Of a DNA stretch of 38,694 nucleotides, positions 17,051-23,888 are shown in pieces; the first letter of the stretch is position 1, and each line of letters starts with the position of its first letter. The stretch is from NCBI GenBank assembly GCA_029776595.1, contig JAKOSX010000119.1, positions 1 to 38,694 of the forward strand. Reading direction: 5' to 3'. This DNA is from Bacillota bacterium. Its GTDB lineage: Bacteria; Bacillota; UBA4882; UBA8346. The translations under genes were made by a program, and so were the position numbers. Below the pieces are notes generated by a model. The model made no database searches, was not told the DNA's origin, and saw nothing but the letters and a program-made list of their open reading frames with translations.

Positions 17051-17078
17051 AACCCGCTTTCAGCGGGTTTTTATTTTA
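17051..17078 (+). terminator. Rho-independent terminator after the LysM hydrolase
   Basis: AACCCGCT-TTC-AGCGGGTT forms an 8-bp stem followed by TTTTATTTTATC, 35 bp after the stop codon. It separates the hydrolase from the TPR gene. Confidence 0.9.
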
Positions 17079-17149
17079 TCTATTGTTCATAAATTGGGGG
17101 TGTGCCAAACAAAGTCTCCAACCGATATATAAAAGAAGGAGGATTAACG

Positions 17150-19687
17150 ATGACAACACACTGGATTACCGCAATTATCGACGGTGTTATTGTTATTTTT
17201 GCCGCATTTCTCATATTTATGGCTCTTCAATGGAAGAGACGTCACGCCGCCAAAAGCGCCCGGACCCATTCATTGCTGCATGCCAAACAGTTAATGGCCC
17301 AAGGCCGTTATGCCGAAGCACTGACCCAGCTTAACGCGCTGGCTTCGACCCTCGGCCGTCATCCGAAAAACGCCGTGGATATCCATTTGTGCCAGGGTAT
17401 TTGTTTAAGAGAAATCGGGATTTTTCAACGGGAGCCCGATTCGCTTCGCGCTGCCATTCCCCAGCTTGAAAAAGCATATAAACTGTGTGCCAACAAAAAA
17501 CCTATAGTCGCTGCCAAAGTTCTTTATGAGCTGAGCCGTTGTTATTTAGCATTGGCAGATTTTGAATCCAAAGAGATTTTTTTAGCCAAAGCCATTGCTG
17601 CTTCGAAAGAAGCCATTGCGCAGATATCTGCCAAAGCGGCTCCGACGCTCTGGGCACAGCTCCACCACCAACAAGGAATCTGTTGTTACCAGATCTCCCA
17701 TATCCGTCGGGACGAAGCATTGCCGTTTTTAACCAACTCCGTCGCTGCACTGCAGGAAGCCCTGAACCATTTCTCCGAAAAAAAACAGCCTTATGAGTGG
17801 GCATTGACGCAATTAGCGTTAAGCCATTCTTACCGGGATCTGGCCAATTATGAAAATGCCCAGGCCAATTTGGACGCTTCTGTGGAAGCGGCAACCCGGG
17901 CGGCAGGCTTTTTTACTTATAAATCCTATCCTTCTTCCTATGCTGCGGTTCAATTGAGTTTAGGCGATACATACCTGGCCCTTTTCAAAAATGAAGCCGG
18001 AGGCCGTTATCTGTCCAGGGCATTCCGCGCTTTCAAACGGACGTTGAAAGTCTACCATCCTGAACTGAATCCTTTGGAATACGCCCGCGTCTATCAGCGG
18101 CTTCAAATTCTCTTTGAATTGGCCGCCAAGGCGACGAATAAATCCAAATATCTGCGGCGTTCGCTCGATTCAGCCGACATCGCCCTTTCCGTCTTTACTT
18201 TAAAACGTTACCCCCATAATTACGCTTCCATTTATTTTCACAAAGGCATCTGCTTTAATGAACTGGCCAACCATACGGATACGGAGCAAAACTTAACCTC
18301 CGCTTTGTCGGCTTTGAACGAGACCACCAAAGTCTATTTTGGCAGAACCCATCATGAGATATACCTGGACACATTGTGGCTGCGCAGCCAAATCCTTTAC
18401 CGGCTGGCAGACTTGAAACAATCCCATGAGTTACTGTCCCAGGCCCTGGTCTGCCTCAAACCCCTTCTTCAAAACGAATTTTCCAAAAAAAATCCCCAAG
18501 TTTATCTGCTGGCAGGCGATATTTATCAAAAACTGGCAGACTGGCAACACTCCCAGGAACACCTGGAGGAAGCCATTGACGTTTACGAGGTCGGCCTGGC
18601 CCATTTCCCGGCCGTCTCCGTTCCGGAAGAACACGCCAACATCCAATGCCAATTAGGAAAATGCCGGTTGACTCTGGGAATCCTGACCGGACAAGCCGAA
18701 CTCTTTCTGCAAAGCGTCCGTTCCTTGGAGACTGCCAAAGCGTTATTTGAAGCTGAATCAAAAGACGACAGATTACAGGAAACCATGAGCATTTTGGGAC
18801 AAGCTTACTATCAGTTGGCATCTGTTGAAAATAAACAGGCAAACTTGGAAAAAGCCCTTTCCTGCTACCAACATTCCCTGCAATTATGCCAAAACCAAAA
18901 GCCGGAAATATTAATTCCGCTGTATCGGAACCAAGGCCTCATCCTGAAATCGCTGAGCCGGTATAAATCAAAGCAGGCATACCTTGAGCAGGCCATCCAG
19001 GCCTTTCAAAAAGCTCTCAAGCTCTACCCGGAAGAAAACTCCTCTCCGGAACATGGCTTGCTCCTGATGCATTTGGGCGAGACCTATCTCGAACTGGCCG
19101 ATGTTACCGAGAAAGAATATAATTTAAGCCGGGCCAAGAATTATTTTGAAAAAGCCGTCGACAATCTGGATTCTAAGGAACATCCTCTCGATTATGCCCG
19201 GACCCAAAACCTGATTGGAAATACCCTTTTGGAACTGGCTGACTTCGGTAACAGCGCAATCCTGTTGAATGAAGCCATTCATGCATTCAATACGGCATTG
19301 GGTATTTATTCCCCTAAAAACGCTCCGGAGAATTATGCCGATACCCTCAACGCCCTTGGCGTGGCCTATCAAAACCTGGCGGAAGCGTCTCCCAAAAATC
19401 GGGAGATCAATCTTCTCAACGCCATCCAGTCGCTCAAGGAAGCCCTCCGGATTTATACCCTCCGGGACTATCCTTCCGAATATGCCATGGTCCAAAATAA
19501 TCTGGGTTCCGCCTACAGTTTGTTGGCAGAAACTCAACACCGGGACCAAAACCTGAAACTGGCGCTTAAGGCCTTTGAAGAGGCCGCCCGCATTTACACC
19601 CCGAAGGATTATCCGGACAATGCCCGCAAAGTCCGGATGAACATCGAAAAAATCCGAGGCCGCTTCCGCCTGCAGGTTAAATCATAA
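17150..19687 (+). CDS. Membrane-anchored protein with about sixteen TPR-like repeats
   Basis: 845 residues. A single N-terminal TM helix (about 4-26, followed by WKRRH) probably anchors it with the repeats in the cytoplasm. A canonical TPR (HAKQLMAQGRYAEALTQL) comes first. About sixteen longer units of some 48-56 residues follow, each a helix pair of the form LGxxYxxLAD...NLxxAIxAFxxALxIYxPKxYPxxYA. The C-terminal units are the most regular, and cysteines are commoner in the N-terminal half. TPR solenoids scaffold protein complexes; no enzyme domain is visible. ATG follows AAGAAGGAGGATTAACG; the ORF-track start 16 codons earlier lacks a ribosome site. It converges on the subtilase locus. The partner is unknown. 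Confidence 0.9.
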   Translation: MTTHWITAIIDGVIVIFAAFLIFMALQWKRRHAAKSARTHSLLHAKQLMAQGRYAEALTQLNALASTLGRHPKNAVDIHLCQGICLREIGIFQREPDSLRAAIPQLEKAYKLCANKKPIVAAKVLYELSRCYLALADFESKEIFLAKAIAASKEAIAQISAKAAPTLWAQLHHQQGICCYQISHIRRDEALPFLTNSVAALQEALNHFSEKKQPYEWALTQLALSHSYRDLANYENAQANLDASVEAATRAAGFFTYKSYPSSYAAVQLSLGDTYLALFKNEAGGRYLSRAFRAFKRTLKVYHPELNPLEYARVYQRLQILFELAAKATNKSKYLRRSLDSADIALSVFTLKRYPHNYASIYFHKGICFNELANHTDTEQNLTSALSALNETTKVYFGRTHHEIYLDTLWLRSQILYRLADLKQSHELLSQALVCLKPLLQNEFSKKNPQVYLLAGDIYQKLADWQHSQEHLEEAIDVYEVGLAHFPAVSVPEEHANIQCQLGKCRLTLGILTGQAELFLQSVRSLETAKALFEAESKDDRLQETMSILGQAYYQLASVENKQANLEKALSCYQHSLQLCQNQKPEILIPLYRNQGLILKSLSRYKSKQAYLEQAIQAFQKALKLYPEENSSPEHGLLLMHLGETYLELADVTEKEYNLSRAKNYFEKAVDNLDSKEHPLDYARTQNLIGNTLLELADFGNSAILLNEAIHAFNTALGIYSPKNAPENYADTLNALGVAYQNLAEASPKNREINLLNAIQSLKEALRIYTLRDYPSEYAMVQNNLGSAYSLLAETQHRDQNLKLALKAFEEAARIYTPKDYPDNARKVRMNIEKIRGRFRLQVKS

Positions 19688-19702
19688 TCCGGAAAATCTG
19701 TC

Positions 19703-19735
19703 GCCCTGCTATCTTTCAACCAAGGAGAGCAGGGC
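19703..19735. terminator. Hairpin between the convergent TPR and subtilase genes
   Basis: GCCCTGCT (19703-19710) and AGCAGGGC (19728-19735) form an 8-bp stem. On the plus strand TTTAAAAATTT follows. It overlaps the last codons of the subtilase gene, so it best serves as terminator for the TPR gene. The 17-nt loop is long, which lowers confidence. Confidence 0.45.
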
Positions 19736-21034
19736 TTTAAAAATTTCTCCCTGTTTCGGAAAGAACGGGTGCTTCTTACTGGCCGTATCCAATAACGATC
19801 GGATGAATGGATTGTTGAGCGAACGAAGCAGGTTTTGATTCCGTTCTTTTTGCCGCTCCAGCTTTTCACATAGCTGATCGACAGCCAGAAGTCCCGCGCC
19901 CTGCAATAAAACTCCTAATCCCATATCCCGTGCGGAAACTTTAAGCAACCGTTTCAGACGGTTCGGTGTCAGATCAGGCCATTTTTGTAGGACTTGAGCA
20001 ATCCCGCCGCTGACCATCGGAGTCGCCATGGACGTCCCGGTTAAAGCTACATAACCGTTTTTCGTGTCCAATGACGTGATATTGGTTCCCGGCGCCACCA
20101 CGTCCGGCTTCTCGAAAAAGTCGATGGTCGGGCCCCGGCTGGACGAATCATGCAGCCGGTCATCGTCAAAACTCAGGGTTTCCTGATCATTAAAATTTCC
20201 CACCGTAATGATTCGGGGATTGATGCCAGGTGAATTGATGGTTCCCAGAGCCGGGCCGTCGTTTCCTGCAGCGGCACAGACAACGATCCCAGCTTCCCAA
20301 GCTGCAGTCGTTGCCCGGCACAACGGATCCGTCCTGTACGATTCCTGGGCTTCGGCTCCCAGCGACAGATTGATCACTTTAATCGGCAATGCCGAACGAT
20401 GGTGGATACACCATTCGATGCCGGCAATAACATCGGAGATACTACCGCCGCCGTCCCGATCCAGTACCTTCACCCCTACCAGGCGCGCTTCCGGCGCCAT
20501 ACCGCTGTACATGCCGTCGGATCGGGTTCCGTTTCCGGCAATAATCCCCGCCACGTGCGTGCCATGACCGTTGTCGTCATAGGGTTCATTCTTCTTTTGG
20601 ACCAGATCATGCCAGGCTAAAATCCGATTGGTGGGAAGCGTCAAATCATCATGGGGATATATGCCGGTATCCAATACGGCAACCACAACGCCTTTTCCGG
20701 TTAATCCCTCTCTCCGGACGGCCTCGGAACCGGTGACGGCCGTTGCCACATCCAGCGTGGCCCGGACCGGAACATTGCTCCAAATTTTACGTACCCGTTG
20801 GGAACGGGCCAACTCCTCCACGGCCTCCTCCGGACATTCCACCACCAAGGCGCGAAGCATTCCCAGTTCACCGCAGACTCTGCCCTGATTCGACTCAACC
20901 AGGGCCATGATCGCATCCTGACGCCGGCTCATCAATTCAATGATCAGGCTGACTTTTTTTGGGACTTGGGCGCCGATTTCCCGTTGTTTTCGCAACACCG
21001 GAGAAAGTTTATACATCCATTGATTGGCCAACAT
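19709..21034 (-). CDS. S8 family serine peptidase, AprX-like, apparently active
   Basis: Subtilase with the full catalytic set: D122 (AVLDTGI), H157 (NGHGTH), oxyanion N258 (AAGNDG) and S335 (GTSMATP). Residues 25-95 form an I9-type propeptide domain (KKVSLIIEL ... RALVVECPEEAVEELARSQRVRKIW), which normally chaperones folding and blocks the active site until cleaved. There is no signal peptide, so like Bacillus AprX it is probably intracellular. The 60-residue C-terminal extension is basic and helical. ATG at 21034 follows AAGGAG at 7 nt; the ORF-track start 31 codons upstream has no ribosome site. It is the last gene of the I9 - pseudo-subtilase - subtilase run, 107 nt after its neighbour. 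Confidence 0.93.
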   Translation of the reverse strand: MLANQWMYKLSPVLRKQREIGAQVPKKVSLIIELMSRRQDAIMALVESNQGRVCGELGMLRALVVECPEEAVEELARSQRVRKIWSNVPVRATLDVATAVTGSEAVRREGLTGKGVVVAVLDTGIYPHDDLTLPTNRILAWHDLVQKKNEPYDDNGHGTHVAGIIAGNGTRSDGMYSGMAPEARLVGVKVLDRDGGGSISDVIAGIEWCIHHRSALPIKVINLSLGAEAQESYRTDPLCRATTAAWEAGIVVCAAAGNDGPALGTINSPGINPRIITVGNFNDQETLSFDDDRLHDSSSRGPTIDFFEKPDVVAPGTNITSLDTKNGYVALTGTSMATPMVSGGIAQVLQKWPDLTPNRLKRLLKVSARDMGLGVLLQGAGLLAVDQLCEKLERQKERNQNLLRSLNNPFIRSLLDTASKKHPFFPKQGEIFKALLSLVER

Positions 21035-21141
21035 CGACTCACTCCTTGGGATTTTTAAAATATTCTCCTCGATCCCTCGGTTTAGTTTATTAGCCTTCCG
21101 GGTAATCGGCATCATGCCCAAAAGCATAAGTTATCGTGGAT

Positions 21142-22605
21142 TTATTCCGATGCAGGTTCTGGAGAAATTAAAGCCCGAATCAGTTTGGTACCCATCTCCT
21201 GTAATTCCGAATTCAACCCGCCGCCGGCCGCCCGTATTCCGGACACAACGGCTTCCCATAATCTTTCCGGATTCAGGTTTTTATCCGCCGAAGACATACC
21301 TTCAGCGTCTGATTCGGTTTTCTCTATCGTTTCTTGAAGCAATGTCAAGCCGGTCCGAATCAGTTCCGGAATCATACTGTTTCGAAGCATATTTTCCATA
21401 GCTTCATTGAGCTTCAACGCTTTCATCAGAGCAATTCCCAGCTTAAACCATTCATTGACTTGCGGATTTTGATAAAATTCCATCCGTCTCAGCAATTTAT
21501 CCAGATCAATTTGGCTCAGATACGTGATAACCTGATCGATAATAGCCTGCATCTGTTTGCGGACTAACTCGCTCAATTCGGATTCCGGAGATTTTCTCCC
21601 ATCAACCTTGGATGCATTTTTCACCCAAAGCCGCTTAGCAATCGCCCTCTTCAGCCATTCGGACGACGCAAAGGGCTGCTCTTCCAAAATACACGCGGCT
21701 ATACCGCTGAGATAGCCCACGGCTGCACCGATTTCCGCTGTCTTTCCGTCAAAGAAAGGATGATCCGGAGCCACAATCCGCCCGGCCCCTCGCTCCACCG
21801 GCCATTCACTGTCCACGACGACCAACAGACGGCGGTGCATTCCCGGCGACACTGCCATCGACCGGTCATGTTCACCGGATTCCAAACCGGTACAGACTAA
21901 AATCCCATTTTTAGCAACACGGGCCAATGCCCTGCATAGCAGATCCCGTTCATCATCGCCTTGCGCTAATGTCTTTAGCGGAACAGCCATCACTTGAACA
22001 GGATCCGATTGGCTCCCGAGACACCATTCGATGCCCAGCAGCACATCGGCCAAAGTCCCGGTAGCTTTACGGTTAAGCACTTTGACTCCAATCAACCGGG
22101 CATCCGGTGCTTGTTCGGCAATAATCCGCGCCAAATAGGTTCCATGACCATGCTCATCATACGGGACGCTCCGGCCGTTTATCATATCCGCCCAGCCTAT
22201 CAATGATTTATCCCAACGGCCGAAACCGGGCCACTGCCGGATTCCGGTGTCCAGCAAAGCAACAGTCACTCCCTTACCGGTGGCTTTCTCCCGCCGCAGC
22301 CAAGGAACGGCCATCCGGTTTACGGTGGAAGCCAACGGTTCTACCGCTGTATTGCTCCAAACCCGCCGTACCGAAGGCAACCGGGCCAACTCGGAAACCG
22401 CCGATAGTGGCACGTCAATCTCCATGGCAGGTATCAGCTTTATTTCCCGGAATACCGTTCCCTGTTGGGACTCAACAAACCCGGCGACTTTATCCCAGGC
22501 ATTTCCGAAAAGCTCCACTATCAGACTGTACCGCTCTTCCGAACGGCCGTCCATATTCCTTAACAGCGGAGACAGTTTAAGATCAGACCACAATCCACCA
22601 GCCAT
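21142..22605 (-). CDS. Degenerate S8 subtilase lacking catalytic Ser and oxyanion Asn (pseudoenzyme)
   Basis: The frame is intact (487 residues) and aligns with its neighbours: N-terminal LKLSPLLR, I9-type propeptide (25-90), D119 (ALLDTGI) and H154 (HGHGTY). The oxyanion AAGNDG is replaced by TGLESGE. The block holding GTSMATP is missing: VAP at about 278-280 runs through DHPFFDGKTAEIGAAVGYLSG with roughly ten residues deleted. Hydrolysis is therefore not expected. A unique helical C-terminal region of about 165 residues (330-487) is absent from the other two subtilases. ATG follows GGGGGATTTTTG. It lies 16 nt after the I9 gene. A regulatory, decoy or scaffold role for the active paralogue is inferred, not shown. 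Confidence 0.85.
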   Translation of the reverse strand: MAGGLWSDLKLSPLLRNMDGRSEERYSLIVELFGNAWDKVAGFVESQQGTVFREIKLIPAMEIDVPLSAVSELARLPSVRRVWSNTAVEPLASTVNRMAVPWLRREKATGKGVTVALLDTGIRQWPGFGRWDKSLIGWADMINGRSVPYDEHGHGTYLARIIAEQAPDARLIGVKVLNRKATGTLADVLLGIEWCLGSQSDPVQVMAVPLKTLAQGDDERDLLCRALARVAKNGILVCTGLESGEHDRSMAVSPGMHRRLLVVVDSEWPVERGAGRIVAPDHPFFDGKTAEIGAAVGYLSGIAACILEEQPFASSEWLKRAIAKRLWVKNASKVDGRKSPESELSELVRKQMQAIIDQVITYLSQIDLDKLLRRMEFYQNPQVNEWFKLGIALMKALKLNEAMENMLRNSMIPELIRTGLTLLQETIEKTESDAEGMSSADKNLNPERLWEAVVSGIRAAGGGLNSELQEMGTKLIRALISPEPASE

Positions 22606-22621
22606 CAAAAATCCCCCACTC

Positions 22622-22897
22622 TCACTCTTTTTCGCAAAGGGCTACTTTCAGATCGGCATTGATCATCCGGACCTGCTTCATTTGTGCCAATTCTTCGATA
22701 ACTGGGGGGTCCACTTCCACCACCAACGAATGTACGCAGTTTAATCGATGGCACACCTTCCCGTTTCTGGCCTTCACCAAAGCAATCACCGGTTCAAAGT
22801 CGTCCTGGCCCACTTCGACAATGACCCGGCGCGTTCCTGACGCAGTCGCTAAACGCTCAGCTTTTAACGATGTCGCGATTTTTTTGGCCCAATCCAT
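22622..22897 (-). CDS. Stand-alone subtilisin-propeptide-like (I9-type) protein
   Basis: 90 residues. The segment RRVIVEVGQDDFEPVIALVKARNGKVCHRLNCVHSLVVEVDPPVIEELAQMKQVRMI matches the propeptide domain of the subtilase at 19709-21034 position by position (IIEL, ALVESNQGRVC, LRALVVECPEEAVEELARSQRVRKI), but no protease follows. Known free I9 proteins inhibit or chaperone subtilases in trans. No signal peptide, so it would act in the same compartment as the neighbouring proteases. ATG at 22897 follows AAAGGAGGTGGACCGA; the ten earlier codons of the ORF lack a ribosome site. It is first in a three-gene run with the pseudo-subtilase and subtilase. Confidence 0.8.
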   Translation of the reverse strand: MDWAKKIATSLKAERLATASGTRRVIVEVGQDDFEPVIALVKARNGKVCHRLNCVHSLVVEVDPPVIEELAQMKQVRMINADLKVALCEKE

Positions 22898-22963
22898 TCG
22901 GTCCACCTCCTTTGCGGAGCATGTCATCGACTTTATAAAACTTCAAAAAATCTGCCGTGATAT

Positions 22964-22969
22964 ATTATA
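22964..22969 (-). promoter_or_regulatory. Candidate -10 element for the I9/subtilase operon
   Basis: A perfect TATAAT on the minus strand about 67 bp before the I9 start. The -35 is weak (GAAACA at 18 bp matches three of six positions), so the sigma factor is uncertain. Confidence 0.4.
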
Positions 22970-23044
22970 GTTACAAATTTCCTAAATTGTTTCGTTACCA
23001 AAAGCATTTCATCAACGTATCGGATTGGGCTTCAAACCTATAAA

Positions 23045-23072
23045 CGGAAAAGCCCGTTTCCGGGCTTTTCCG
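23045..23072 (-). terminator. Terminator of tiny membrane protein gene 1
   Basis: A 12-bp stem (CGGAAAAGCCCG / CGGGCTTTTCCG) with a four-base loop lies about 40 bp after the stop codon on the minus strand. The T-run is partly inside the stem (CTTTTCC). Confidence 0.7.
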
Positions 23073-23110
23073 CATCATGATGAATGGCTATTTGGACCAG
23101 AGATTAACGC

Positions 23111-23212
23111 TTAGAACAATCCGCCGCCAAAGATAATGAAGAGGAAGATAATGATCCAAATCCACCACCAGTTACCACTGCCAAACAGTCCTTCATAACG
23201 ATTATCTGCCAT
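23111..23212 (-). CDS. Tiny one-TM protein 1 (33 residues)
   Basis: Not in the ORF track. MADNRYEGLFGSGN is followed by a Trp/Ile/Phe-rich helix (WWWIWIIIFLFIIFGGG) and ends in LF. ATG follows GGGAGGTGAATGAA, a near-perfect ribosome site, and a strong terminator lies behind it. It shares its layout (MA-D/E start, Gly-Phe-Gly-Asn, one hydrophobic helix, Gly-rich end) with the next two genes. The architecture resembles YjcZ-type tiny sporulation membrane proteins of Bacillus, but the similarity is by pattern only. Function unknown. Confidence 0.75.
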   Translation of the reverse strand: MADNRYEGLFGSGNWWWIWIIIFLFIIFGGGLF

Positions 23213-23323
23213 TTCATTCACCTCCCGGATCATGATAATTTATTCTATGGAGATCGAACAAAGCCTGAACCGCGCTATAGTTTGAAAATGTTATGCTAAA
23301 GATATGATTTGTAACAATAACAA

Positions 23324-23343
23324 GCTGCCCTGAAACGGGCAGC
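23324..23343 (-). terminator. Terminator of tiny membrane protein gene 2
   Basis: GCTGCCC-gtttca-GGGCAGC on the minus strand followed by TTGTTATTGTTAC, about 30 bp after the stop codon. Confidence 0.7.
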
Positions 23344-23375
23344 CATTGTTTAACTGCTGTTTTCAGCGGATTTTA

Positions 23376-23480
23376 TCAGAAGCAGCCTCCGCCGCAACCC
23401 ATCACTAACAGCACAAAGATGAGGAACATTAACCAACCGTTATTGCCAAATCCACCGAAAAACCCTTTACTCTCTGCCAT
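23376..23480 (-). CDS. Tiny one-TM protein 2 (34 residues), Cys/Gly-rich end
   Basis: Not in the ORF track. After MAESKGFFGG comes FGNNGWLMFLIFVLLV, identical over its length to protein 3, then MGCGGGCF with two cysteines. ATG follows AAAGGAGTGAAACAC. It has its own terminator. YjcZ-like by pattern. The near identity with gene 3, including part of the upstream DNA, shows a recent tandem duplication. Confidence 0.8.
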   Translation of the reverse strand: MAESKGFFGGFGNNGWLMFLIFVLLVMGCGGGCF

Positions 23481-23565
23481 GTGTTTCACTCCTTTCTCGC
23501 CTTCATAAAGGCTTTGATGATAGTATATTTATATTATGTGGCTGTCAAAAGTGTCATGGGCGATT

Positions 23566-23593
23566 GTTATTTTCATATCGGATATAATAGTAT
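23566..23593 (-). promoter_or_regulatory. Conserved upstream block of tiny gene 2
   Basis: 28 bp that match the block at 23861-23888 at about 24 positions (both contain GTTATTT, CATAT and GGATA on the plus strand). Each lies 82-86 bp before the ATG of its tiny gene. The position upstream of the likely -10 region suggests an activator site or simply duplicated DNA. Confidence 0.45.
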
Positions 23594-23627
23594 ATACCCT
23601 TTATCCTGTTACATCCGGCATCACAAA

Positions 23628-23647
23628 ATGCCGGGAAACCCCGGCAT
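23628..23647 (-). terminator. Terminator of tiny membrane protein gene 3
   Basis: ATGCCGGG-gttt-CCCGGCAT on the minus strand followed by TTTGTG, about 25 bp after the stop codon. The stem is strong and the T-run short. Confidence 0.65.
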
Positions 23648-23671
23648 CATTTAATATACGGATACCTGATT

Positions 23672-23779
23672 TTAGAACCGGCAACCGCCGCAACCAATGA
23701 CTAAGAGAACGAAGATTAAGAACATTAACCAACCGTTATTGCCAAAACCATCAAATAAGCCTTTCACAGCATCAGCCAT
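23672..23779 (-). CDS. Tiny one-TM protein 3 (35 residues), Cys/Gly-rich end
   Basis: Not in the ORF track. MADAVKGLFDG is followed by FGNNGWLMFLIFVLLV and IGCGGCRF. ATG follows AAAGGAGGGTTTCATT. The gene sits 108 bp behind the stop codon of the frameshifted subtilase with no terminator between them, so it could be read both from its own promoter and from the protease promoter. YjcZ-like by pattern; function unknown. Confidence 0.8.
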   Translation of the reverse strand: MADAVKGLFDGFGNNGWLMFLIFVLLVIGCGGCRF

Positions 23780-23821
23780 AATGAAACCCTCCTTTGCATC
23801 GCCTTTATCAGGCTTCTATTG

Positions 23822-23833
23822 CAGTATATGAAG
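23822..23833 (-). promoter_or_regulatory. Shared promoter-like element CTTCATATACTG, tiny gene 3
   Basis: This 12-mer lies 43 bp before the tiny gene 3 ATG and recurs exactly 27 bp before the third subtilase (25181-25192). Both copies are followed on the minus strand by a short A(G)AATAG-like stretch. CATATACT resembles a sigma-E-type -10 (CATAcAnT), but no convincing -35 is visible, so the sigma factor is only a guess. Confidence 0.45.
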
Positions 23834-23860
23834 ATGATTTCATAAATTGTTCAGGCAAAT

Positions 23861-23888
23861 GTTATTTCCATATTGGATAAAATAATAT
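23861..23888 (-). promoter_or_regulatory. Conserved upstream block of tiny gene 3
   Basis: Second copy of the 28-bp block described at 23566-23593, here abutting the stop codon of the frameshifted subtilase. Confidence 0.45.

Noticed and set aside
23213-23330. Sigma-F/sigma-G promoter before tiny gene 1 (GCATAA as -35)
   Set aside because: No matching -10 at the required spacing.
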